Origin: Lachnospiraceae bacterium
GTDB taxonomy: Bacteria; Bacillota; Clostridia; Lachnospirales; Lachnospiraceae
NCBI GenBank assembly: GCA_017621075.1
Contig: JAGATV010000037.1
Location: forward strand, 1 to 64,000
Direction of reading: 5' to 3'
Length of the DNA: 64,000 nucleotides
The notes beneath the pieces are model-generated. The model did no database searches. It was given only the letters and a program-made list of their open reading frames with translations, and had not been told where the DNA came from. Shown piece after piece: positions 46,020 to 54,519 of this stretch (position 1 is its first letter; each line of letters opens with the position of its first letter). The translations under genes and the position numbers were made by a program.

Positions 46020-47204
46020 ATGTTAGTGCAAAAGTATAAAGATATGTTATCGGGCAAATCTGTAATCAGACAGCTTTCCGAATTTGCCACTGCAAGAGGG
46101 AAGGAGATCGGTTACGAGAATGTCTTTGACTACAGTCTGGGCAATCCTTCCGTGCCGGTGCCTCAGGAATTTACCGACAGGATGATCCACTTGCTTGCCA
46201 CCCGCGAGACTTCAGAGCTTCACGGCTACAGCCCCAGTCTGGGCATTACCGGTGTGAGAGAGGCAGTTGCGGCATCTTTGGAAAAGCGTTTCGGTCTGCC
46301 TTACCGCAAGGAGCATATTTTCATGGCTTCGGGAGCGGCAGGCGCTTTGGCCCATGCTTTCCGCCTGGTGACGGAGCCGGGGGATGAGATCCTGACGTTT
46401 GCTCCCTTTTTCCCGGAATACCATCCATATGTGGACCTGACAGGCGCTGTGCTGAAGGTAGTGCCGCCGGATTTTGAGGATTTCCAGATCAATTTCCAGG
46501 CTTTTGAAGAGATGCTTACCCCAAAGGTTATGGCAGTGCTCATCAATACCCCCAACAATCCTTCCGGCGTGGTGTATTCGTCAGAGACCCTGAAGAGACT
46601 GGCGGATATCCTGAGGGAGAAATCAAAGCAGTATGGGCATGACATTTATCTGATCTCTGATGAGCCTTACAGGGAGATTACCTTTGAAGGAGTGGAAGCG
46701 CCCTGCGTGTCTTCCTTCTATGACAATACCATTATGTGTTATTCTTTTTCCAAGTCCTTATCCCTGCCCGGTGAGCGCATTGGTTATGTGGCTGTCAATC
46801 CGGCCTGCAAGGATGCGGAAGATATGATCAATATGTGCGGTCAGATTTCCAGGGGGATCGGTCATAACTGTCCGCCCTCCATCATTCAGTTGGCGGTGGC
46901 TCAGGTCCTTGACCGGACGGCAGATCTGAAGGTATATGAAACCAACATGAATCTGCTGTACAAGGAATTGGTGGAACTGGGATTTACCTGTGTGAAGCCC
47001 GGCGGGACCTTCTACATATTCCCCAAGGCTTTGGAGGAGGATGCCAAGGCATTCTGTGAGAAAGCCTTACAGTATGATCTGGTGCTGGTTCCCGGGGATA
47101 CCTTTGGAGCCCCCGGCTATTTCCGCATGGCATATTGCATCGATACGGAAAAGGTAGAGCGTTCTTTGGCGGCACTGAGGAAATTTGTACAGGAGACCTA
47201 CTAA
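46020..47204 (+). CDS. PLP-dependent class I/II aminotransferase
   Basis: 394 aa. Features: DYSLGNPSVPVPQ, HGYSPSLGITGVREAVA, ASGAAGALAHAFRLV, NTPNNPSGVVYSSE, LISDEPYREITFEG (PLP Asp and Tyr), and the Schiff-base Lys in YSFSKSLSLPGERIGY. Fits the aspartate/alanine-type group; I cannot fix the amino-acid partner. ATG 46020 lies 8 nt after GGAGG. It precedes the patatin-like gene by 20 nt. Confidence 0.9.
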   Translation: MLVQKYKDMLSGKSVIRQLSEFATARGKEIGYENVFDYSLGNPSVPVPQEFTDRMIHLLATRETSELHGYSPSLGITGVREAVAASLEKRFGLPYRKEHIFMASGAAGALAHAFRLVTEPGDEILTFAPFFPEYHPYVDLTGAVLKVVPPDFEDFQINFQAFEEMLTPKVMAVLINTPNNPSGVVYSSETLKRLADILREKSKQYGHDIYLISDEPYREITFEGVEAPCVSSFYDNTIMCYSFSKSLSLPGERIGYVAVNPACKDAEDMINMCGQISRGIGHNCPPSIIQLAVAQVLDRTADLKVYETNMNLLYKELVELGFTCVKPGGTFYIFPKALEEDAKAFCEKALQYDLVLVPGDTFGAPGYFRMAYCIDTEKVERSLAALRKFVQETY

Positions 47205-47224
47205 AGTAAGAAAGGTGGATTGGG

Positions 47225-48079
47225 ATGTATCAGGCAGGACTTGTATTGGAAGGCGGCGGTATGAAAGGAATTTATACTGCCGGAGTGTTGGACTTTTTTC
47301 TGGATAAAGAGATAGAATTTTCCAGTGTATATGGGGTATCTGCAGGCGCTTGCCACATGTGCAGCTATCTGTCTAAGCAGAGGCGCCGGGCCCTGGAAGT
47401 GAATACGGATTATCTGGATTCCCGGAAATACTGCAGTGTGGAGAGCCTTCTTACCACGGGCGATCTGTTTAATGTAAATATGTGTTATCATTTGATCCCG
47501 GATTATCTGCATCCCTACGATCATGAGGCCTTTGAACAGTATCAAGGCAGGGCTTACAGCGTGGTGACCAACATCCGCACCGGCAGACCGGAGTACCTGC
47601 GCCTTAAGGATATGCACAAGGATATCATCAAGGTACAGGCATCTGCATCACTGCCCTTGGTGTCCCGGAATGTAAAGATAGGAGGCGAGCTGTACCTGGA
47701 CGGAGGTATCAGTGATTCCATTCCTCTGCAGAAATCCATTGTGGACGGCAACACCAAAAATGTGGTGGTGATGACCAAGGAGATCGGTTACGAACGGAAA
47801 CCTGCATCACCCGCCCAGCTTGCACTCATAAAGGCCCGTTATCTAAAATATCCTAAAGTATATGAGCTGATGGCGGAGCGCCATATCAATTATAATGAAA
47901 CCCTGCGCTTCATCGAGCGTCAGCAGGAAAACGGTCAGGCATTTGTGATCCGTCCCAAGAAGGCCGGCAATGTGGGCCGGATCGAAAAGGACAAGGAGAA
48001 ACTTTTGGCCCTTTATGAGGAGGGCTACCGGGATGCGGCAGACTGTTATGAGGAGCTGCTTGCGTACCTGAACAGATAA
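47225..48079 (+). CDS. Patatin-like phospholipase family protein
   Basis: 284 aa. Oxyanion loop GLVLEGGGMKGIYTAGVLD, nucleophile elbow GVSAGACHM (Ser in GxSxG), and the catalytic Asp in LYLDGGISDSIPL. The Ser-Asp dyad lipase fold hydrolyses acyl esters, likely phospholipids. No signal peptide. The C-terminal half has a helical region ending FVIRPKKAGNVGRIEKDKEKL. Same strand and close to uppP. Confidence 0.9.
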   Translation: MYQAGLVLEGGGMKGIYTAGVLDFFLDKEIEFSSVYGVSAGACHMCSYLSKQRRRALEVNTDYLDSRKYCSVESLLTTGDLFNVNMCYHLIPDYLHPYDHEAFEQYQGRAYSVVTNIRTGRPEYLRLKDMHKDIIKVQASASLPLVSRNVKIGGELYLDGGISDSIPLQKSIVDGNTKNVVVMTKEIGYERKPASPAQLALIKARYLKYPKVYELMAERHINYNETLRFIERQQENGQAFVIRPKKAGNVGRIEKDKEKLLALYEEGYRDAADCYEELLAYLNR

Positions 48080-48125
48080 GGCGGAACCATTCCGACAGAT
48101 AAAAATGATGATTGGGAGAATAGTA

Positions 48126-48974
48126 ATGGCAGAGATTTTAAAAGCAATTTTTTACGGTATCGTGGAAGGGATCACGGAGTGGCTGCCCATCAGCAGCACA
48201 GGACATCTGATCCTGGTGGAGGAGCTGCTTCCGTTTTGCGGGACCAGCGAGGGCTTCTTTGATATGTTCGATGTGGTGATCCAGTTGGGAGCCATCCTGG
48301 CGGTAGTAGTGTTGTTCTGGAAGCAGATATGGCCTTTTGCCCTGACGAAACGGGAGCGGGAGAAGACAAAGAACAAGTCTTTCATCAAAATGGATATTAT
48401 GACATTGTGGTTCAAGATCCTGGTATCCTGTGTTCCGGCAGCAGTCATCGGCATCCTGTTCGATGATGTCTTTGATGCATTGTTCTACAATTATTTCTGT
48501 GTAGCCATTGCACTGATCGTCTTTGGCGTGGCATTCATCATCATCGAAAACTGGAACAAAGGGCGCAGCGCCAAGATCAATTCCCTGGCTGACATCACCT
48601 ATCAGGCGGCACTCTTGATTGGTGTATTCCAGGTGATTGCAGCGGTATTCCCCGGGACCTCCCGTTCCGGCGCAACCATCGTGGGAGCGCTCCTGATCGG
48701 TGTTTCCAGGACCATTGCGGCAGAATATACATTTTTCCTGGCGATTCCCGTTATGTTCGGCGCCAGCCTGTTAAAGGTGGTCAAGTTTGGTTTTTCCTTC
48801 ACAGCACTGGAACTTACGGTACTTCTCGTCGGTACGCTGGTGTCCTTTGTGGTATCTCTCTTCGTGCTGAGATTCCTGATGGGCTATATCAAAAAGCATG
48901 ACTTTAAGATATTCGGATGGTATCGGATCGCACTGGGCATTGTGGTGCTGTTGTATTTTGGATTGCTTGCGTAG
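48126..48974 (+). CDS. uppP: Undecaprenyl-diphosphatase (BacA/UppP)
   Basis: 282 aa with about eight membrane helices. Signatures: GIVEGITEWLPISSTGHLILVE (catalytic Glu and Ser region) and FPGTSRSGATIVGALLIG with the catalytic Arg. Dephosphorylates undecaprenyl pyrophosphate so the lipid carrier can be reused in wall synthesis; raises bacitracin resistance. ATG 48126 is chosen by GGGAG 8 nt upstream. It is followed by a terminator and then by the A+T-rich island. Confidence 0.95.
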   Translation: MAEILKAIFYGIVEGITEWLPISSTGHLILVEELLPFCGTSEGFFDMFDVVIQLGAILAVVVLFWKQIWPFALTKREREKTKNKSFIKMDIMTLWFKILVSCVPAAVIGILFDDVFDALFYNYFCVAIALIVFGVAFIIIENWNKGRSAKINSLADITYQAALLIGVFQVIAAVFPGTSRSGATIVGALLIGVSRTIAAEYTFFLAIPVMFGASLLKVVKFGFSFTALELTVLLVGTLVSFVVSLFVLRFLMGYIKKHDFKIFGWYRIALGIVVLLYFGLLA

Positions 48975-49018
48975 GCGAAAGCAGATTTTTCAGGAAGCAG
49001 ACACAATATGGGCTCACA

Positions 49019-49054
49019 AAAAGCACCTGTCCATTTTATGGACGGGTGCTTTTG
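49019..49054. terminator. Terminator after uppP
   Basis: AAGCACCTGTCC (49021-49032) pairs with GGACGGGTGCTT (49040-49051), flanked by AAAA and TTTT. Confidence 0.8.
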
Positions 49055-49166
49055 GGGGTGAACTTAATATACATACTCCCACCAAATTGGGAGCTGTCGG
49101 TTTCTTTCGAAAGATAAGATATCAAGTTTCCTCAATTTCACTATCAGTTCAAGTTATGACTGATGA

Positions 49167-49361
49167 TTAGTCAATATACTTCTCTATAAATCCCATCATT
49201 GCTTTATGGCAGTCCTTTGCCGCAGGTGTTTTATTGACCCATTCTGAAGGATAACCCTGCCTTGTTAATCCGTAGGTTTCTTCATCGGTATAGAAGTTCT
49301 CATTATCCACATTTGGTTTTGTAAAATTTTTAAAAAATGTTTCATGTTCTTTGGAAATCTG
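49167..49361 (-). pseudogene. C-terminal remnant of an unknown gene
   Basis: The minus strand reads ISKEHETFFKNFTKPNVDN, then a stretch including YGLTRQGYPSEWVNKTPAAKD, ending FIEKYID and a TAA. It is bounded upstream by an in-frame stop and has no start or ribosome site, so it is the tail of a lost gene. A further 69-codon minus-strand frame (49362-49571) just upstream may be another piece with a frameshift. No family recognised. Confidence 0.5.
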
Positions 49362-49677
49362 TCATCTGTTTCTGCTGTCATAAAAGCTGGCGGTTAATCC
49401 GCTGTTAAATAATTTATTGCTTTTTACAGTATTATGGTGGTGTAATACGGTGCAAACGCTGTTGAGTGCTATAAAAGCCGCTTTTACAGCTACGGACTTT
49501 TCGGTTTGTTTGATGAATGGATTACTCGAGGTGTTTATAAATTCTTTATAAATTTTATGAAGAAATGGCAAGGATATTGCAAGAATTTTCGTAACCCGGA
49601 ATGCGATTGCTATACTTTTAAATTATCCATTGCATCCAGCCTTTCCTGCAAAATAAAAAAGCATTGTAAAAAACAAC
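49362..49677. other. A+T-rich noncoding stretch ahead of the restriction-modification genes
   Basis: No convincing gene. The minus-strand frame 49362-49571 (SVAVKAAFIALNSVC...) looks like decayed coding sequence continuing the remnant downstream. The rest is low in G+C with no clear repeats. Confidence 0.4.
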
Positions 49678-49706
49678 TTGAAAAAGTTCGCCAGAACGAA
49701 TAGAAT
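49678..49706 (+). promoter_or_regulatory. Promoter of the restriction-modification operon with a dyad in the spacer
   Basis: TTGAAA (49678-49683), 17-bp spacer, TAGAAT (49701-49706). TTCG (49687-49690) and CGAA (49697-49700) form a small dyad between the two boxes, where a regulator such as the helix-turn-helix part of the methyltransferase could bind. Confidence 0.45.
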
Positions 49707-49729
49707 ATATGTGTAAAGGAGAGCTTGAT

Positions 49730-51166
49730 ATGGATAAATATATTTCGGTAGTAGAAACAGCAGAGCGGTGGAATGTTTCTCAGCGTAGAATTCAAATATT
49801 ATGTAATGAAAATAGAATTAAAGGTGCGATAAAGCAAAGTGGAGTATGGTTAATTCCATATGGTGCTAAAAAGCCTGATAGAATAAAGTCCGGCGTGAAA
49901 GTTGAGAAAGCGGCTCCGCTTAATGTTTTGTCTTTATTTTCTGGATGTGGAGGCATGGATTTAGGATTTGAAGGTGGATTTAATGTGTTGAAAGAATCCA
50001 TAAATGAGATGGTTCATCCGGAATGGAAAGCAAAAAAGTGTGGAAAAACATGGGTGAAGTTACCGGATACCAGATTTCATACTGTTTTTGCAAATGATAT
50101 AAAGCCAGAGGCGAAGGCTGCATGGTGCAATTATTTTAAGAAAAAAGGGATTGATGAAACATCATATTATTTGGATAGCATTGTTGATTTGGTAAAATTG
50201 CAAAAGGAAAATAAAGTAAATATCTTTCCTACAAATGTTGATATTGTAACAGGAGGATTCCCGTGTCAAGATTTTTCCGTAGCAGGAAAAAGAAAAGGTT
50301 TTGATTCTGATAAGGCTCATAATGGAAAGAAAGTTGATTCTGATGTACCTACGGTAGAAAATAGAGGACATTTGTATATGTGGATGAGAGAGGTCATTAG
50401 CATTACAAAACCTAAAATATTTATAGCGGAGAATGTGAAGGGGTTAACTAATTTACAGGATGCAAAAGAAATAATTGAAAAGGATTTCTCATCAATATGT
50501 GATGGTGGATATTTGGTGGTGCCTGCACGAGTGCTAAATGCTGCTGAATATGGCGTGCCACAAGGAAGAGAAAGGGTAATCTTTTATGGATTTAAGAAGG
50601 AAGCACTAACAGAAAAAGCATTGGAAGAATTGAGCAAAGATGATATTTCAACCGAATATGATCCATATCCGGTTGTTACACACTATATTAGTGAGAAGTG
50701 TGAGAATAATACTCTCCGACCATTTGTAACAGTTGAACAGGCTTTTACGGATTTGGCAGAACCAGAATTGTCAAATGATGTTTGTCAGCAAAAATATTCT
50801 AAAGCCAAATTTATGGGCAAACATTGCCAAGGTCAGCAGGAGGTAAAACTAAAAGGTGTAGGTCCCACTATTCGATCAGAACATCATGGTAATATTGAGT
50901 TTAGAAGGTTGTCGGAAGAACATGGTGGAGAGTATCATCAAGAACTGGCACAAGGAATGAAAGAAAGGCGACTTACTGTACGAGAGTGTGCAAGGATACA
51001 AACATTCCCAGATGATTATGAATTCATAATATCGAAGAAAGGAGAAAATGTATCGGTATCTGCATCTGAGGCGTATAAGATTATTGGAAATGCTGTTCCG
51101 CCATTGTTGGCTTATCACATAGCAAAAAGGATAGAAGATAATTGGCAAAGATATTTTGGAGGTTAG
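49730..51166 (+). CDS. DNA cytosine-C5 methyltransferase with N-terminal DNA-binding-like domain
   Basis: 478 aa. Residues 1-48 (SVVETAERWNVSQRRIQILCNENRIKGAIKQSGVWLIP) form a MerR/excisionase-like helix-turn-helix. The methyltransferase follows: motif I LSLFSGCGGMDLGFE (67-81), motif IV GFPCQDFSVAGKRKG with catalytic Cys179, motif VI IAENVKGL (234-236), motif VIII QGRERV (Q278, R280, R282), and the late GNAVPPLLAYHIA. Methylates cytosine in a short target. ATG 49730 has AAAGGAG upstream. The fused domain may autoregulate the operon. A+T-rich, unlike its neighbours. Confidence 0.93.
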   Translation: MDKYISVVETAERWNVSQRRIQILCNENRIKGAIKQSGVWLIPYGAKKPDRIKSGVKVEKAAPLNVLSLFSGCGGMDLGFEGGFNVLKESINEMVHPEWKAKKCGKTWVKLPDTRFHTVFANDIKPEAKAAWCNYFKKKGIDETSYYLDSIVDLVKLQKENKVNIFPTNVDIVTGGFPCQDFSVAGKRKGFDSDKAHNGKKVDSDVPTVENRGHLYMWMREVISITKPKIFIAENVKGLTNLQDAKEIIEKDFSSICDGGYLVVPARVLNAAEYGVPQGRERVIFYGFKKEALTEKALEELSKDDISTEYDPYPVVTHYISEKCENNTLRPFVTVEQAFTDLAEPELSNDVCQQKYSKAKFMGKHCQGQQEVKLKGVGPTIRSEHHGNIEFRRLSEEHGGEYHQELAQGMKERRLTVRECARIQTFPDDYEFIISKKGENVSVSASEAYKIIGNAVPPLLAYHIAKRIEDNWQRYFGG

Positions 51167-51167
51167 T

Positions 51168-52244
51168 ATGTCACAAGAAAGAATGTTAGCATATTTAAAC
51201 AGATTATATGATATGACAAAAAATATTGAAAACAAGCTACAGAATGAAAAAATAGGAGATAAAACTGTCAAGAAAATGTCGGGTACAGACTTTGAAGATG
51301 TGGTTTATGATAGCTTACTTGAAGCTGGTTTCGAAGAAAAAGAGATTTCACATAGTTCTCAAAAATTTCCTGATTTTGTTCTGGTAGATTTGGAAGATGG
51401 AGACAAAATGGGGGTCGAAGTTAAGAAAACGGATTCTGCTAAATGGGAAGTTATTGGTGGAAGTATCTATGAAAGCCTTAAGAACGATATAGAGGATACA
51501 TATGTCTTAATGGCGAAACTGGGAGGCGATAAGCCAGAGGTTCGTTTGAGAAAATACGAAGAGTGTATTGATGACTTGAAGGTCACGCATAGTCCGCGTT
51601 TTTACTTAAACTTAGATCTTAAAGAAGGAGAGGATTATTTATCTAGAAATGATGCAAAAGATTTGCTGGAATTGTCTGGTGATGAACTGAATAAAAAGAT
51701 AAGACAATTGCTTCGAACTCAAAAGTCTACATGGTGGAGTGAAGGTGAAACAGTTTCGTTTGCTGATTTGCCTCAAGATGAGAAAGGGGTATATCTCAAT
51801 GAAGGAATTGCACTGTTTCCAGAAGTCTTTAAGGGGGATTATCGTAAATTTACACCGTGGTTAGTATATAGTTGTTTTGTATGGTGCGGTAATGTTAGAG
51901 ATATTTTTTCGGCAGGAGGAAATAAGTACATAGAAGATATGCATATTTATGTGTCTGCGGTTATGTATAGGACATTACAGAATGTTTCAAGCATCCAACA
52001 GAGAATCATTGAAATGACAGAAGATGAGCAAATTAAATTCTGGGGAAAAAGTACAGATGATATTGGCGAAAGAATAGATAATTGGCTTGAATTAGTTGAG
52101 GAAAACCTAAAGGTTTCTTCAGACTTGATCGCAAATAATAAAAAACTACAAGTATACGAAAATTCTAGCGATGAACAAATTTGCATTTCAGTAAAAAGTG
52201 AATTTATGAGCAGATTGAATTGCATGATGAAAAAGGGTGGATAA
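51168..52244 (+). CDS. Type II restriction endonuclease, PD-(D/E)xK type
   Basis: 358 aa, starting 1 nt after the methyltransferase stop with GGAGG upstream. The catalytic motif is visible: Glu43 in TDFEDVVYDSL, PD (68-69) in KFPDFVLVDLEDGDKMGVEVKK, with Glu84-x-Lys86. The rest (WWSEGETVSFADLP, FTPWLVYSCFVWCG) is unfamiliar. Size and pairing with a C5 methyltransferase suggest a Type II enzyme, possibly SacI-like; recognition site unknown. Confidence 0.8.
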   Translation: MSQERMLAYLNRLYDMTKNIENKLQNEKIGDKTVKKMSGTDFEDVVYDSLLEAGFEEKEISHSSQKFPDFVLVDLEDGDKMGVEVKKTDSAKWEVIGGSIYESLKNDIEDTYVLMAKLGGDKPEVRLRKYEECIDDLKVTHSPRFYLNLDLKEGEDYLSRNDAKDLLELSGDELNKKIRQLLRTQKSTWWSEGETVSFADLPQDEKGVYLNEGIALFPEVFKGDYRKFTPWLVYSCFVWCGNVRDIFSAGGNKYIEDMHIYVSAVMYRTLQNVSSIQQRIIEMTEDEQIKFWGKSTDDIGERIDNWLELVEENLKVSSDLIANNKKLQVYENSSDEQICISVKSEFMSRLNCMMKKGG

Positions 52245-52445
52245 TCGAGAATGTGGCAAATTCATGTCTGCATTCTCCATCTAAAACAAGTCTCGCATAT
52301 TTTAAAGGATCATCTGTTGCCAAGGCACTAAGTGAGCTTTGTGAGCAAGCAGTGATTTCCAATTCAACACATATTTTGTGTCTTTCATATTATCACACAT
52401 TCAATACTTTCAAGCAAATAATCCTTTTTCAAAATGATTTGCACT
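52245..52445. other. Right border of the A+T-rich island, no gene
   Basis: About 200 nt of A+T-rich sequence between the endonuclease stop and the operator of the next operon. Contains only short frames without ribosome sites. Confidence 0.4.
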
Positions 52446-52449
52446 TAAC

Positions 52450-52490
52450 AGTATATAACAGTTGACAACAGTTATATACTGTTATATACT
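52450..52490 (+). promoter_or_regulatory. Promoter and three-copy operator of the GntR-ABC operon
   Basis: TTGACA (52462-52467), 17-bp spacer, TATACT (52485-52490). The 10-mer GTTATATACT occurs at 52471-52480 and 52481-52490 and, inverted, at 52450-52459. The repeats cover the whole core promoter, as expected for YtrA-type autorepression. Confidence 0.75.
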
Positions 52491-52513
52491 GTTTATAGAC
52501 AGGAGGAAACTTC

Positions 52514-52885
52514 ATGAAAATCATCTTAAATAATAATTCCATGATTCCCATTTATGAGCAGATCATGGATCAGATCAAGACCATGATCGCCAAGGAGACT
52601 TTGCATGAAAATGATGTCCTGCCCTCTGTCCGCTCTCTGTCCAAAGAACTGAAGATCAGTGCACTGACAGTGAAAAAGGCTTACGACAATCTGGAGCAGG
52701 AAGGATATACGGTCACGGTTCATGGGAAGGGAACTTATGTGGCGGCCCCCAGCAGGGAAATGCTGTTTGAGGAGCAGAAAAGAGCAGTGGAGGCCGATTT
52801 GGAGCTGGCCATCCAAAAAGGCAGAAGATGCGGAATGAAAGATGAAGACATCCGTACATTATTTGAACTGGTATTGGAGGAATAG
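52514..52885 (+). CDS. GntR-family (YtrA-type) transcriptional regulator
   Basis: 123 aa. The winged helix MIPIYEQIMDQIKTMIAKETLHENDVLPSVRSLSKELKISALTVKKAYDNLEQEGYTVTVHGKGTYV is typical of the YtrA subgroup, with only a short C-terminal dimerisation helix. Usually represses its own ABC-transporter operon and is released by wall-active compounds or other ligands. AGGAGG upstream. The ABC ATPase follows 3 nt later. Confidence 0.93.
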   Translation: MKIILNNNSMIPIYEQIMDQIKTMIAKETLHENDVLPSVRSLSKELKISALTVKKAYDNLEQEGYTVTVHGKGTYVAAPSREMLFEEQKRAVEADLELAIQKGRRCGMKDEDIRTLFELVLEE

Positions 52886-52888
52886 GAT

Positions 52889-53740
52889 ATGTTGAAGATT
52901 GAACATTTCATAAAGAATTACGGAGATTTCCATATGGATTGTTCCATGGAGGTGCTGCCGGGCCGGGTGACCGGGCTCATCGGTGCGAACGGAGCCGGCA
53001 AGACTACCATATTTAAGGCGGCCCTGGGACTGATCTCTCCGGATGGCGGTAAGATCCGGATCTTGGGAAAAGACAGCAGAGAGCTGACCAAAGAGGATAA
53101 GCGAAAGATCGGTGTAGTGTTGGCGGATTCCGGCTTCAGCGGATATCTGACCATCCGGGATATCCTGCCGGTGCTAGGCAGTATGTATCCTAAATTTGAC
53201 AGGGCGGCATTCCTTGGATTGTGCCGGCGATTCGGGCTGCCTGAAAAGAAGCAGATCAGACAGTTCTCCACCGGCATGAAGGTAAAGCTGAAGGTCATTT
53301 CAGCCGTTACCCATGATGCGTCTCTGTTGGTGTTAGATGAGCCCACTGCCGGCCTGGATGTGATCGCCAGGGAGGAACTCCTGGAGTTGATCCGGGAATT
53401 CATGGAAAAGAAGGAGGAGAACAGTGTTCTGATCAGCTCCCACATCTCTTCTGATCTGGAGGGACTGTGCGATGACCTGTACATGATCCACAAAGGAAGG
53501 ATCATCCTTCATGAGGACACGGATGTGCTGCTCTCGGAATATGCGCTGCTCAAAGTGGATGAGGAGCAGTTTCAAAAGCTGGACCGACAGTATCTGCTCA
53601 GCGTGAAGAAAGAAAGTTACGGATATGCCTGCCTCACAGCACAGAAACAGTTTTATCTGGAAAATTATCCGGGGATCGTGGTGGAAAAAGGAGCGATCGA
53701 TGAGCTGATCGTGATGATGGAGAGAGGAGAAAAACTATGA
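52889..53740 (+). CDS. ABC transporter ATP-binding protein (YtrB/BcrA-like)
   Basis: 283 aa. Walker A GANGAGKTT (about 34-42), Q-loop in GVVLADSGF, degenerate signature FSTGMKVKLKV, Walker B LLVLDEPTAGLD, and the H-loop ISSHISSDLEGL. Drives the permease encoded next, whose start overlaps by 4 nt. Probably exports lipids, peptides or antibiotics such as bacitracin-type compounds; substrate not shown. Confidence 0.93.
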   Translation: MLKIEHFIKNYGDFHMDCSMEVLPGRVTGLIGANGAGKTTIFKAALGLISPDGGKIRILGKDSRELTKEDKRKIGVVLADSGFSGYLTIRDILPVLGSMYPKFDRAAFLGLCRRFGLPEKKQIRQFSTGMKVKLKVISAVTHDASLLVLDEPTAGLDVIAREELLELIREFMEKKEENSVLISSHISSDLEGLCDDLYMIHKGRIILHEDTDVLLSEYALLKVDEEQFQKLDRQYLLSVKKESYGYACLTAQKQFYLENYPGIVVEKGAIDELIVMMERGEKL

Positions 53741-54390
53741 AGGGATTATTGATAAAAGATTTTAGGCTGATGGCGGGACAAAAGCGGTTTTTCGGAGCAG
53801 CGGTGGTATTTACGGTGCTGTTCGTGTTTTCCGGAATGGCGGAGATGACCATCGGTTATCTGACCTTTATCGGAGCGCTGTTTGCGCTGGGGACCGTCAG
53901 TTATGACGAGTTTGATAACGGAAATGCGTTTTTGTTTTCCCTGCCCTTTGACCGGAAAGAATATCTGTTGGAAAAATACCTCTTTGGCCTGCTCACAGGT
54001 GTTGCAGGAAGTCTGTTGGCCATTTTGGCAGTCCTGGCAAGCAGCCTGGTGGGAGGGGCAGAGTACCATTTGGGAGAAATGCTTCTGACATCCCTGGCCT
54101 GTCTCGCGGTGGCCAGTCTGGCCATAGCGTTCATCCTTCCTTTGCAGATCAAGTACGGAGCGGAAAAGGGGAGATATTTTGCCATGGGACTGTATGGGAT
54201 CCTGTTCCTTTTGATCTTTCTGGCTGTAAAAAGTTCCCAGGGCAGCCCGGAAAGCCTGGAAGCGGCAGAAGCATGGTTTACGTCCCTGGACCCGATACCG
54301 GTAGCGATAGCGGCAGTGTTGATTTATATGACAGTGATGTCAGCATCTTATCTCGTGGGCATGAAAATACTGGAAAAAAAGCAATTTTAG
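53737..54390 (+). CDS. ABC-2 type permease
   Basis: 217 aa with about six hydrophobic segments (VVFTVLFVFSGM, YLTFIGALFALG, GLLTGVAGSLLAILAVLASSL, LACLAVASLAIAFILPLQ, ILFLLIFLAV, AIAAVLIYMTVMSASYLVG). The ATG overlaps the ATPase stop, so the two are translated together. Partner of the YtrB-like ATPase. Shares the start pattern MKGLLIKDFRLM with ABC-2 permeases of such operons. Confidence 0.88.
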   Translation: MKGLLIKDFRLMAGQKRFFGAAVVFTVLFVFSGMAEMTIGYLTFIGALFALGTVSYDEFDNGNAFLFSLPFDRKEYLLEKYLFGLLTGVAGSLLAILAVLASSLVGGAEYHLGEMLLTSLACLAVASLAIAFILPLQIKYGAEKGRYFAMGLYGILFLLIFLAVKSSQGSPESLEAAEAWFTSLDPIPVAIAAVLIYMTVMSASYLVGMKILEKKQF

Positions 54391-54422
54391 CAAGCTTTTA
54401 GCGGTAATTTCTTTATTTTAAG

Positions 54423-54451
54423 TTGACATTTTGTTTTAAATGGAATAAACT
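54423..54451 (+). promoter_or_regulatory. Promoter of the DUF6465 gene
   Basis: TTGACA (54423-54428), 17-bp spacer, TAAACT (54446-54451), 69 nt ahead of the ATG. Confidence 0.6.
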
Positions 54452-54519
54452 GTTCTCTGTCAAGTAAAACTTGTGAGGAGAGAAACGATTATTGTGATCG
54501 AAAGAAAGGAGACGTCATT

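Noticed and set aside
51168-52244. Naming the endonuclease as SacI-type
   Set aside because: Length and pairing fit, but I cannot confirm family residues from memory, so only the PD-(D/E)xK call is kept.
52450-52490. The GTTATATACT repeats as a CRISPR-like or IS-end repeat
   Set aside because: Only three 10-mers, lying exactly on a promoter; an operator explains them.
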